In this document: positions 44,923 through 63,059 of the stretch, piece by piece | Layout: every line of letters begins with the position of its first letter | How positions within the stretch are numbered: the first letter of the stretch is position 1 | From: Pomphorhynchus laevis | Taxonomy: Eukaryota > Acanthocephala > Palaeacanthocephala > Echinorhynchida > Pomphorhynchidae | Direction: 5' to 3' | Length of the DNA: 64,000 nucleotides | NCBI GenBank assembly: GCA_012934845.2 | Contig: WNNJ02001492.1 | Span: 62,001-126,000 of the forward strand | Made by a program: the position numbers and the translations under genes | Notes under the pieces: generated by a model | What the model saw: only the letters and a program-made list of their open reading frames with translations | Database searches by the model: none | What the model was told of the DNA's origin: nothing

Positions 44923-47219
44923 TTCTTCTCGCCTTTTCCTATTGAATGTAGCTCAACTTCGTAGTCGCGTAAATACGAAGGTAGTCGTCTCTGTCGCGTC
45001 GGTTTGCAAGTTGTATGATTGTCGTCTAAGCGATTTATATTCTCGGTACACTCGTCATTTTGAGAACATGTGTCGATCGAATTTTGCGAATGTACATTGC
45101 TGGTATCCCGATAAAAATCGTTGATAGACGCTTCAGGGTTATTTTCGTTTGTTTCGATGGATCCTTCTCCTTGTGCTAATTTACTATTTGAAACAGTCAC
45201 GATCTTTCCATCATCTCTAGAGACACGACTATAATAAGGATTGGATGCTATCACAATAGCTTCATCAACTTTATTGTCATATTTGCCAGCTCTATCATTC
45301 TTCATCCAAACAGATGAATTTGGAATAAGCCAATGTGGCAAATCATTGATATTTATCATTCGACGCTGAAAACCAAACATTCGTTCATGTGGTGTAAAAT
45401 TGGTACTGGTCGAGAGTAAACTACGAACTGCATTGAGCGCTTGAGGTAACATATCCTGCCAATTTTCTATAGGCAAATTGCACGATTCCAACGAAGCTGT
45501 TATAGACGACCAAATGATCCCATTGTATCGTTCGACAAGTCCGTTTCCCTGTGGATGATAAGCATTCGAATGACTCTGTGCAGTACCATGTGAAAACAAA
45601 AATTCTCGTAGTTCGTTTGACATAAAGGATTTTCCACGATCGCTGTGTATGTAAGCTGGTGGACCAAACATGCAAAATAGCGACTTCAGACACTTGATTA
45701 CAGTGGTAGACGACATATCTCTGCAGGGAAATACGAATGGGAACCTTGAATATTCATCGATGATACACAAGGCATAAATGTTTTCATTGTTTGAAGGCAT
45801 AGGACCTTTGAAATCGATATTCAGCCTTTCAAATGGTCTAGTGGCCTTGACTAGCTGTCCCATTGCTGCTGGTTGATAAAAGCGAGGTTTAAGACGACGG
45901 CATATTTTACATTTTCCAACCATCTCGCGAATATCGTCTATTCCATATGGTAAATTCATCGTTTTAACGTAATGGTGCAAACGGATTATACCGGCATGGC
46001 AGAGTTTATCATGTAATTGATACAAATGGGAGACATTAGCATTGCACAAAATTGCATTATCTCGTGACAGGGCGTCCGCACATTCATTCTGCGATCCGGG
46101 TCTGTAAATAATGTCGAAGCGATAAGGTGACAATTCAATCTTCCAACGTGCAAATTTATCAGCTTTGATTTTGCTGCATTTATGATTTCCAAACATCATG
46201 CTAACAGATCTTTGATCTGTTATTAACTTAAAAGGACGATTTGTGAGATGGTGTCTCCAATATCGAACGCTTTCGACAACTGCCATTGCCTCTAGTTCTA
46301 TAGCTGATTGTTTTCGTTGTGAGTTTGAAAGCGATCGGGAGAAAAACGCAACAGGTCGAGAATCTTGACTTAGTATAGCACCAATAGCACAATTCGATGC
46401 ATCGGTCTCAACGACAAATTCTTTATAAGGGTCAATAGCTGCAAGTGATGCAGATGCAATATCGTTTTTAAGATTTTTTATCGCACATGTCACTTCATCA
46501 TTGAGTGGAAACAAAATAACATTTAATAGAGGCTTAATTTTGAGTGAAAAGTTCTCGATCCACTTTGCATAATGAGCGAACATTCCACACATCCTTTTTA
46601 ACGACTTCTGATCGTGTGGATTTTGCATCTCCATTAGTGGTTTAACTCTGCTCGGGTCAGGACGGATAGTGCCTTGCGAAATTAAGTAGCCCAAAAAACA
46701 AATCGTTTCTAATTGGTATTCAGACTTTTGCTTTGAAATTGTCAGATTTAGCGAATTGGCAATTTTCATGAAACAATTTAGACGTTCGTTATGTTCTTCG
46801 ACAGTATTACCGCAAATTATAATGTCATCTAGATAAGCATATGTTCCCGTCAAATTCTTTTCTTCGATAACTGAATCCATCAGTCGTTGAAAACAGGGAA
46901 CAGCATTAGTAATACCGAAGGGCAATCGACAAAATTGCCACAGACGTTCATTGGCTTCAAAGGCTGTGTACGGTCTATCTTGCTTTCGAATAGATACTTG
47001 ATGATAGGCAGACGATAAATCAAGTCTTGAAAAAACTTTAAAAGTCGATACCCTGTCTATAATCGCTTGAATATTCGGTAAGGGGTATGCAAAATATAGT
47101 TTGGCAGACTGAATGTGTATGCGTCTAATTGAGTATAGTAATTGATTGTACGGGAATAATCTATAACCATTCGTGGCTTGTGAAGCTGAGAACGAACGAC
47201 AAGTACTTGAGATCTCCAC
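44913..47219 (-). CDS. pol: Gypsy C pol: RT, RNase H, integrase
   Basis: 768-codon frame; its first ~45 codons are not true pol but read-through of an inserted segment. RT: FSRLDLSSAYHQV, FGITNAVPCFQRLM and catalytic YLDD (129-132). RNase H: D272 region (VETDAS), E308/E310 (ELEA), D335 (ITDQRS). Integrase: zinc region H403, H408, C437, C440; catalytic D469 (NIDFKGP), D527 (IHSDRG), E563 (NGLVERY). C-terminal tail ends CKPTRQRRLPSYLRDYEVEL and a short basic end. All catalytic residues are intact. RT, RNase H and integrase carry out cDNA synthesis and integration. Upstream, the gag-protease frame overlaps by 163 bp; sense order and spacing suggest one ancestral gag-pol frame. Confidence 0.93.
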   Translation of the reverse strand: MEISSTCRSFSASQATNGYRLFPYNQLLYSIRRIHIQSAKLYFAYPLPNIQAIIDRVSTFKVFSRLDLSSAYHQVSIRKQDRPYTAFEANERLWQFCRLPFGITNAVPCFQRLMDSVIEEKNLTGTYAYLDDIIICGNTVEEHNERLNCFMKIANSLNLTISKQKSEYQLETICFLGYLISQGTIRPDPSRVKPLMEMQNPHDQKSLKRMCGMFAHYAKWIENFSLKIKPLLNVILFPLNDEVTCAIKNLKNDIASASLAAIDPYKEFVVETDASNCAIGAILSQDSRPVAFFSRSLSNSQRKQSAIELEAMAVVESVRYWRHHLTNRPFKLITDQRSVSMMFGNHKCSKIKADKFARWKIELSPYRFDIIYRPGSQNECADALSRDNAILCNANVSHLYQLHDKLCHAGIIRLHHYVKTMNLPYGIDDIREMVGKCKICRRLKPRFYQPAAMGQLVKATRPFERLNIDFKGPMPSNNENIYALCIIDEYSRFPFVFPCRDMSSTTVIKCLKSLFCMFGPPAYIHSDRGKSFMSNELREFLFSHGTAQSHSNAYHPQGNGLVERYNGIIWSSITASLESCNLPIENWQDMLPQALNAVRSLLSTSTNFTPHERMFGFQRRMININDLPHWLIPNSSVWMKNDRAGKYDNKVDEAIVIASNPYYSRVSRDDGKIVTVSNSKLAQGEGSIETNENNPEASINDFYRDTSNVHSQNSIDTCSQNDECTENINRLDDNHTTCKPTRQRRLPSYLRDYEVELHSIGKGEKNDI

Positions 47220-48562
47220 GGTGATCTGCTTTGCTCAATTATTCCATCGTTTTGCAAATTTTGAATCTCCTTTCGTATAAAACCGAGATCATCATAATTA
47301 TAACGTCTAGATTTTGATGCAATGGGTTTTACATTTGAAGGCAGATTAGGAAATAGGTTAGGAGCTTCTAGTTTGGCAGACTGAATGTGATTGATTTGCA
47401 CCGATGATGACTGTCCATTAAAATTTAAAGTAAGAGATTTCAATTTTGACAAAAAATCGAGACCAATAATTACCGGAAAACATAATCTATCCATCGCGAA
47501 AAACTTTACAGTTTTATATGAGATTCCATTAAAAACCATATCTACGATACAATATTCGGTGATTTGCTTAGTTGTTGATTTCGTAGCCATTACTACGTGT
47601 TCATTGCACTTCAATTTTGAAAGATTTAATAAGTGTACAGTCGAAGAATCGATAAAATTGTGCGTGTTACCAGTATCAATAAGTGCCACAATTTGTTGAG
47701 ATTGAATTTCTACTGTCTCAGTGCATTTCATCAGTTGATTTGACAAACGTGGAGAGATGCGAGACGAAAGGCATTCCAGGGTCGCAGTGATATGCGAAGT
47801 TTTCGATGACTTACACACTGATGCAAAATGTCCTTTTTTTCCACATTGATAGCAAGTAGCATTTTTAGCAGGACAAGCAGTGCGATAATGACGAGCTCGA
47901 CCACAAAAGTAACAATTAAGTTGATTCGTGTGTAATACCGATTCTTTAGTGTTTGAAGGACGAATTTCAATTTTGTTAATCGATGCCGACGATGAATGAT
48001 TTAGCGATATGTCGCTTTGATTTTCAGTTGTGCGAAATTGATCGGATTGAACTTGTGCGGATTCTAACGCGTATGCAAGTGTCAACATTTCTTCGAGCGA
48101 GTTGGCTTTATTTTCCAACAGTCGCTGGCGAATGTACGACGATCGGATGCCCTGTACGAAAGAATCAAGAATATGCTGTTTTCTATTCTCTAATGCAACC
48201 ACATCTTTGAAATCGCATTCATCCGCAAGCGCCTCCAATTGACGAACATACTGCGACAACGTCTGATTGTCGGTTTGTGTTGAACTGTGAAGTTTATACC
48301 GAGCAAAAACTGAGTTGATTGGATGGAGCAGTATACCATCGAGTATAAAGACAGCCTCCACAAAAGTTGTACATTTTGAAATCGGCAAGTATAATCGCGT
48401 CGATAACAGATTTACCAACAAAGAAAGTTGTTGCGCATCAGATGGGCTATCCAAACAAGAAAGAAACGATTGAAATTGTGACTTCCAATGAGACCATTCT
48501 TGAGAAGAAGAACTGCTATCAGGATCGCTTGCAAATATTTGAGGCTTCAAGAACTTCTCCAT
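47057..48562 (-). CDS. gag: Gypsy C gag, protease and RT N-terminus
   Basis: 501 codons from ATG at 48562-48560 (MEKFLKPQIF), which overlaps the last two bases of the primer site. Capsid-like region 20-170; two intact CCHC knuckles (C217-C230, CYFCGRARHYRTAC; C237-C250, CYQCGKKGHFASVC) for RNA binding; aspartic protease DTG at 296-298 (VALIDTGNTHNF); then RT fingers (FIRKEIQNLQNDGIIEQSRS, PRMVIDYSRTINYYTQLDAY). Just after LDAY a 32-bp insertion shifts the frame and the protein ends a few codons later (PYRIFKRL). Before that lesion gag and pol were evidently continuous. Confidence 0.92.
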   Translation of the reverse strand: MEKFLKPQIFASDPDSSSSSQEWSHWKSQFQSFLSCLDSPSDAQQLSLLVNLLSTRLYLPISKCTTFVEAVFILDGILLHPINSVFARYKLHSSTQTDNQTLSQYVRQLEALADECDFKDVVALENRKQHILDSFVQGIRSSYIRQRLLENKANSLEEMLTLAYALESAQVQSDQFRTTENQSDISLNHSSSASINKIEIRPSNTKESVLHTNQLNCYFCGRARHYRTACPAKNATCYQCGKKGHFASVCKSSKTSHITATLECLSSRISPRLSNQLMKCTETVEIQSQQIVALIDTGNTHNFIDSSTVHLLNLSKLKCNEHVVMATKSTTKQITEYCIVDMVFNGISYKTVKFFAMDRLCFPVIIGLDFLSKLKSLTLNFNGQSSSVQINHIQSAKLEAPNLFPNLPSNVKPIASKSRRYNYDDLGFIRKEIQNLQNDGIIEQSRSPWRSQVLVVRSQLHKPRMVIDYSRTINYYTQLDAYTFSLPNYILHTPYRIFKRL

Positions 48563-48576
48563 TGATTTTGATAAAT
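48561..48576 (-). promoter_or_regulatory. Candidate self-complementary primer-binding site of gypsy C
   Basis: One base after the 5' LTR the sense strand reads TTTATCAAAATCAAT (48575-48561). This is the exact reverse complement of ATTGATTTTGATAAA within the LTR (48621-48607). A TATTAA box lies about 30 bp before that 15-mer, so transcription could start at it. A conventional tRNA 3'-end match (for example TGG-start) is not seen directly after the LTR. Confidence 0.65.
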
Positions 48577-48666
48577 TGTAATAAAAGAGAGCTTTCCAAG
48601 ATAAGCTTTATCAAAATCAATCTAAAACAACACAATTCAGATTAGTTAATAGAAAATCATATATCA
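48577..48666 (-). repeat. 5' LTR of gypsy C
   Basis: 90 bp; identical to the 3' LTR except one base (AATTCAG versus AATACAG on the plus strand). Sense layout: TGATATATG, TATTAA at positions 16-21, AG, then the 15-mer at 46-60 ending GATAAA, and the end ATTACA. Confidence 0.95.
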
Positions 48667-48725
48667 CTTGATAGACAGACTTTGATTATAAATACTAAAC
48701 CCATAATCTTCTTCAATTTTAAATA

Positions 48726-48878
48726 TATAGTTATTACATGAACAAAGAAGCAGAAAATTGTTTCAAAAAGTGTGAAACATTTTATTGTAATCATGATGAT
48801 GATGGCAGGAGCTATCGAAATATAATTTTTTATCAAATAAAGGATATTTTCTGCTTCTTTGTTCATGTAATAACTATA
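48726..48878. repeat. 33-bp perfect inverted repeat around 87 bp
   Basis: TATAGTTATTACATGAACAA... at 48726-48758 is the exact reverse complement of 48846-48878. AGACTTTGATTA occurs on both sides (48677-48688 and 48878-48889). The size and shape suggest a MITE or foldback element; the perfect arms suggest it is young. Confidence 0.8.
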
Positions 48879-48889
48879 GACTTTGATTA

Positions 48890-49380
48890 ATGACTTTTAG
48901 TCACCATGCCACTTCTAGATAATATTGGTGCACATCCGTATATTGATGCACACTAATATTATACATGCCGTATCCATTAAAGATCCAACGAGTGCAGCGA
49001 CAATTCAACAACAACCACCGCCTATTGTTTAATGATGGTCCGGACAGCAAATCAATCTGGTAAAGAGCGTAAGCATCAGTCAAATAAGCAGTGTCGGAAA
49101 CGCCTTCATTCACAATGCTACACAGGCAACCGAAATGACCAGTAGTACTTCATTCTACTAATGAGTGTTGCCGGATACTCCATCATTTTTATGCTGAAGT
49201 GGTCGTCTAGAAGTGACATAGTGATTGAAAGTCGTGAATGAAAGTCTAGTCTATTAAGCAACACCATTTTCTATATATATTATTAATATAAAGAAACACC
49301 GAAGACTGCAGACAAATTATTTCTAAAACGTTTTGCCTTTTTAGGCTTGGTCAATTAATTGTAATTATCTTGAACACTTA
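48890..49380. other. No gene seen
   Basis: Non-coding sequence between the hairpin and the Penelope-like element. An ORF on 49113-48901 (minus) has no recognisable motif. Confidence 0.4.
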
Positions 49381-51014
49381 TAACTTTTTCTTGTATATAT
49401 AATTTGTTACACCTGCCCTAGAATACCTAATATGTACTCATAAATAAATCACTATGTTTTCCTCATGAGGAGGCATAAATACCAGTCACATTCTATATAT
49501 CCTCATCAGATCAAGAAATAGAACCGAATTATTTTCGCAATATTCAAAGTCGCTACGTATGCCCAGTCATCCTATGTGTGACGACAAACTTCAACAACGG
49601 TAGACGCATTTCGCTCTAACGGAGCTCATAAGTATCGTGACTACAATAATCATTCATAGGCACCTTAGCAAACGCTTAAACAGTGTTCAAAGCTTGAAAA
49701 GCAGAACTATCCTTAATCTAAATCATCAGAGGGAATTTAGCATAAGCTCTGTGCATGGCAGTGCGTATTGCAGTTTAACCATGCATCAGGCACTAAATCC
49801 CTTTAACAATTCGTTTCTATTTCTTGGTCTGATGCAGATATATAGAATGCTGCCTGGTGTTTATGCCTCTTCATGAAAACATAGTGATTTATTTATGAGT
49901 ACACCATTGGGTGTCCCGGGGCTGGTGTAACAACAAATTATATTTTATATATTTGCACACTTTTAAGTGTCCCTGTTAAACAGCATTTCTATTAAAAATA
50001 ATTTAGTGCCTGATGCATGGTTAAACTGTAATAGTCACTGCCATGCACAAAGCTTACGGCATTTATACAAGATGGACTTTGTTAGACTTTGTTAGACTGG
50101 ACTTTGATTCACAACTTGAAAGTCGTAAATCAATGTTCAGTCTAACAAGCGACATCATTTTGTATGAATACCGTATTTTGTAGGCATTTTCGTAAGCAAG
50201 TATTCATTGCATACAGTCCCAAGGCACTGCAATGGGTACTCCCTAACACCTACGTATTCGATTTTGTACATGGGAATTTTGAAGCTGATAAGATTAAGGC
50301 ATCCCGAGTAAAGCCTCATACATGGCTACGTTATATTGATGATGTTCTGTTAATATGGACCGATGGCGAAGAGAGACTTTCCCACTTTTTAGCAATGATA
50401 AATGGTAGACCAATGACGTTTACCTGTGATAGTTCTGAATCAGTTTAATTCCTAGCCGTGACGATCGAGCGAGTGAAAATCGTAGTTTAAATAGCTTTTC
50501 ATACAAAACTCATCAAGAAGTCGCAGTCCAGTGCTATGTATTACATGCTAAAAGTGCTCATAACAGCAGTGCGAAAAGATCAGTGATACATAATGAGACA
50601 CGACGTATAAATTAAAATATCCAGCACCCTAACGACACGGTATTAGGCCGTACAAGCAATTAGAAGTGATTTTCTGAAACTGAGGTCTACAAAGCTAGAT
50701 GTAGATCGTGAAATTCACAAAGCGGCTAATTTTAAGAGAAACAAATTATTCCTTAAACGCAGCACTAAAGTATTGCAAACGGTGACTGTTTTTTAAAATT
50801 ATCCAGCCCTACAATCAGTACATCGCGGCATGCTGAAGACCTATAACACTTTGGGTGTAACGAGAAACGCTCACATGATATTTTTCAAAGGTGTAAAGAT
50901 CATAAGACAGGCATTAGTTAATCGCATTAGTCTCAGAGCAGGTGTAACAACAAATTATATTTTATATATTTGTACACTTGAAAGTGTCCCTGTAAAACAG
51001 CATTTCTATTAAAA
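49381..51014 (+). mobile_element. Penelope-like element S with direct and inverted terminal repeats
   Basis: The core RT remnant (50164-50990) is bracketed by a 74-bp direct repeat (49924-49997 and 50941-51014, GGTGTAACAACAAATTATAT... to ATTAAAA), as in pLTRs. The left side is a nest of inverted repeats: 49398-49534 against 49801-49950 (CACTATGTTTTC, AAGAAATAGAA), and 49735-49799 against 50005-50067 (TTTAACCATGCATCAGGCAC). Such inverted and direct repeat mixtures are characteristic of Penelope-like elements. Confidence 0.75.
50164..50995 (+). pseudogene. Penelope-like reverse transcriptase remnant
   Basis: 50164-50448 reads ALQWVLPNTYVFDFVHGNFE, VKPHTWLRYIDDVLLIWTDG (catalytic YIDD) and EERLSHFLAMINGRPMTFTC, then a stop before FLAVTIERVK. 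Further on are REIHKAANFKRNKLFLKRS and HRGMLKTYNTLGVTRNAHMI, FFKGVKIIRQALVNRIS, the C-terminal part of the RT domain of this class. Several stops and shifts; no GIY-YIG endonuclease in this copy. Confidence 0.75.
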
Positions 51015-51350
51015 GGAATTTTGTGGCTATATGTTTTATAACAGCTAGATCAATTATAACTACTTATTTTGCATACATGTTTAATCAACAAGCGTAGTCA
51101 TCGATTAACCCGTAGATTGAAAATTTAAATAAAGAAAAAAGTAATATCGTTCTTTGTTTTAAATTTAAGGCATTGAAATCTTTAATATTTATAAAACGTT
51201 GTAACAACAATTAATCCGATTTTTACAATGGATTTGCTGTTTCCGCAATGAAACGCATACAGATAAAAACTACTACGAGCCCGATAAACATGCTAAAACG
51301 TTCTTGTTTACAAACAAATATGTTCAACACACAATATAAAGTTTCCTTAG
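51015..51350. other. 3' flank of the kinase gene
   Basis: Non-coding; on the minus strand it would be the kinase 3' UTR. ATTAAA (51186-51181, minus) is a candidate polyadenylation signal about 165 bp after the stop. Confidence 0.4.
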
Positions 51351-61102
<9,752 letters not shown>

Positions 61103-61729
61103 CTGTAAAAATAATACAGAATACACAAACTACTTAATTAAGCATTTGTTTATAAACTATAAAAATATCATAAAAAATGATATAAATTATAAAATCTTAT
61201 ATAACAATTATTAATTATTTATTATAATTAGCATTATTTTTAATTTATAAAGAATATAAAATACGCAGACTCAGTTAGCTGATTTGATTTGTTCTGCTGG
61301 TATGTTATTATTGACCTGTGGACTTTGTTTTCCCTGTAATACGACCTCTGCCAGAAATACTGATTCTATGTATTATTGATACGTCATTATTATTTTCCGC
61401 TAATTATCGAGCGAGTTTAATGAATTTTATTTTTCTCTTTCCTATAAATTGACTTTAAAAATAGAGAAGTTGACATCCCAAGGTGAGTAGACTTTAAAAT
61501 GTAAACTGCTTCACGTTATCACGTATTAAAGACCTGGTAATGGCAAAAGCTAGTCGAGTAGCGCGTAGAGTGATGGTGGTTGATCTTTCTAGATCTTGTT
61601 CCAGTCTGCAAATACCTATAGCAGGGCACCCCTCTGTCATATGATGGACGGCCCATTGTAAGTTTAGTCTGAGTCAATTAAAATAGGTGGTGATACAGAA
61701 AAGTCAACGTAAAAATTAATAATTACTAA
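61103..61729. other. Upstream intron or 5' flank of the kinase gene
   Basis: No exon encoding a glycine-rich loop could be found on the minus strand here. No other gene seen. Confidence 0.4.
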
Positions 61730-62260
61730 GCAGAAGTTACATGTTCACAACTAAATAAGAAGCACTTAAGTACTAATGATTTTAATTTTAGATCTTTTAA
61801 ATGTAACAGAAAAAAATGTATAGTTTGTGATGTTATAAATAATAATAATTGTATTGTAAGTAATACGACAAACAAATGTTTTTCATTAAATATTAATAAT
61901 AATTGTAACTGCAATACCGCAGGTGTAGTGTATCTAATACAATGCACATGTGGATTGCAATATATAGGAAAAACATATCAAATGTTAAAAACTAGGTTTA
62001 GGCAACACATATATAATATACAGCATAATAGTCAAACTATATTTCATAAACATATGAGATTAATAGGACATGATATCAAAAACTGCAAATTATTTATTTT
62101 AGAACATATTATAGAAGAAAACATATCAATATTAAATCAAAAACTATTAGAAAGAGAAGATTTTTGGATTAAAACGCTGAATTCCATGTACCCATTAGGA
62201 TTGAATGATGTGGTACAAGGAATTGGTAGAAGTAGTATAATACATAATAAACAACTATAG
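61730..62260 (+). CDS. GIY-YIG endonuclease end of a Penelope-like element (V)
   Basis: Open frame (about 176 codons) preceded by an in-frame TAA. It has a Cys-rich lead (FKCNRKKCIVCD, then NCNCN), then VVYLIQCTCGLQYIGKTYQM with YL..C and YIG as the GIY-YIG motif equivalents, LKTRFRQHIYNIQHN (conserved Arg and His) and LEREDFWIKTLNSMYPLGLN (Glu). This is the C-terminal part of an endonuclease-bearing Penelope-like protein. The upstream RT is absent, so the copy is 5'-truncated. Its frame is intact, suggesting a relatively recent insertion. Only the internal ATG at 61928 is available as a start. Confidence 0.8.
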   Translation, partial: AEVTCSQLNKKHLSTNDFNFRSFKCNRKKCIVCDVINNNNCIVSNTTNKCFSLNINNNCNCNTAGVVYLIQCTCGLQYIGKTYQMLKTRFRQHIYNIQHNSQTIFHKHMRLIGHDIKNCKLFILEHIIEENISILNQKLLEREDFWIKTLNSMYPLGLNDVVQGIGRSSIIHNKQL

Positions 62261-62269
62261 AATAGAATA

Positions 62270-62830
62270 GAATTTATTTAGAGTGGCCTTTGTGGTAAAA
62301 TAGAAACATTTACAGGCCCACTATAAAAATTAAAAGACAAGTTTACGTCCGATGAATGTTTGAACTTGAATGTAGAGTTATTGAATTGATTGCGGCTGAA
62401 AGTGTTATTTTAGTTCGTTTTGCAAGAAGTATGGCGATCAAGGAAGTTTTGAAGTGTTTAAGCGACGTCAACGATTTTGTGTCTCGAGAAAGTTTGTTCA
62501 CGCACGATATCCGTGATTACCGTTGTGATGGGGGACGAAAAGCGAGTGGGAGCGATGACTTCTTAGGGAGAGACCAGTCGTCATATAGGATGCGCTATCA
62601 GGAAGATATAGATAAGGAGGGTTGTGCCGGAATTTGATTTGCCATGCAAGTGTGAGAATTTGAGAGGTTATGCGGCTCGGAATGTCGAGCCAGTTAAGGA
62701 TGCGGAGGGTGTTGGAGTTGTGGTCGTACTTGCGAAGGCGGAAGATGACTCTAGCAGTCGTGTAACAGTTGACTCTAGCAGCCGTGGACAGTTTACGAGA
62801 AGACCTAAGCAATATTCTAGACGAGGCATG
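62270..62830 (-). pseudogene. LINE X (L2-like) C-terminal fragment and tail
   Basis: In sense: NCYTTARVIFRLRKYDHNSN, LRILNWLDIPSRITSQILTL, FRHNPPYLYLPD and SLRSHRSHSLFVPHHNGNHG, ending with a variant hairpin tail (AGTGGGCCTGTAAATG...AGGCCACTCTAAATAAAT) and repeats of TCTAT. It separates the two Penelope-like fragments. Confidence 0.65.
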
Positions 62831-62934
62831 AAAAGGCTGGAGAAATAATAAAGAGTGAACCGGCTTCATCATCGGGTGCCCCTACGTCTTTCGACAACGC
62901 GACCTTGTAGCTTTGACGTGTGCATACAGAGAAG

Positions 62935-63022
62935 TCAAGAGAGAGTGTATGGGTCAGGTTTGAACCCCGTACATAGTGTTTGCAATGCACACGTCTCCAC
63001 CATTCGGCCACGGGGGTCATAC
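62935..63022 (-). pseudogene. tRNA-like sequence, possible SINE head
   Basis: Sense GTGGCCGAATGGTGG fits a box A and GGGGTTCAAACCTG a box B, about 50 bases apart, with TTGCAAA in anticodon-loop position. The acceptor and T stems do not pair properly, so it is not a functional tRNA. Lying directly upstream, in the same orientation, of a LINE fragment with an L2-like tail, it could be the head of a tRNA-derived SINE or composite. Confidence 0.4.
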
Positions 63023-63059
63023 TGTATGTACAAACACAAACTATATTATAATAATCCGG

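Larger units (their letters stand above)
44833..48666 (-). mobile_element. Complete Ty3/gypsy retrotransposon C with 90-bp LTRs
   Basis: 3,834-bp element bounded by two 90-bp direct repeats with TG...CA ends, differing at one position, and flanked on both sides by CTTGA (44828-44832 and 48667-48671), a 5-bp target-site duplication. The sense strand is minus. It holds primer site, gag-protease-RT-RNase H-integrase and a purine tract (44939-44923) abutting the 3' LTR. No env-like ORF. The near-identical LTRs indicate a recent insertion. A single frame lesion (32-bp insertion near 47080-47125) splits the polyprotein. Confidence 0.95.

Noticed and set aside
44833..48666. Gypsy C as an infectious-type errantivirus
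   Set aside because: There is no third ORF or envelope-like region between pol and the 3' LTR; pol ends inside the LTR.
61430..61640. Candidate first exon of the TSSK gene
   Set aside because: Minus-strand frames here contain no glycine-loop motif and no donor site in the required phase.
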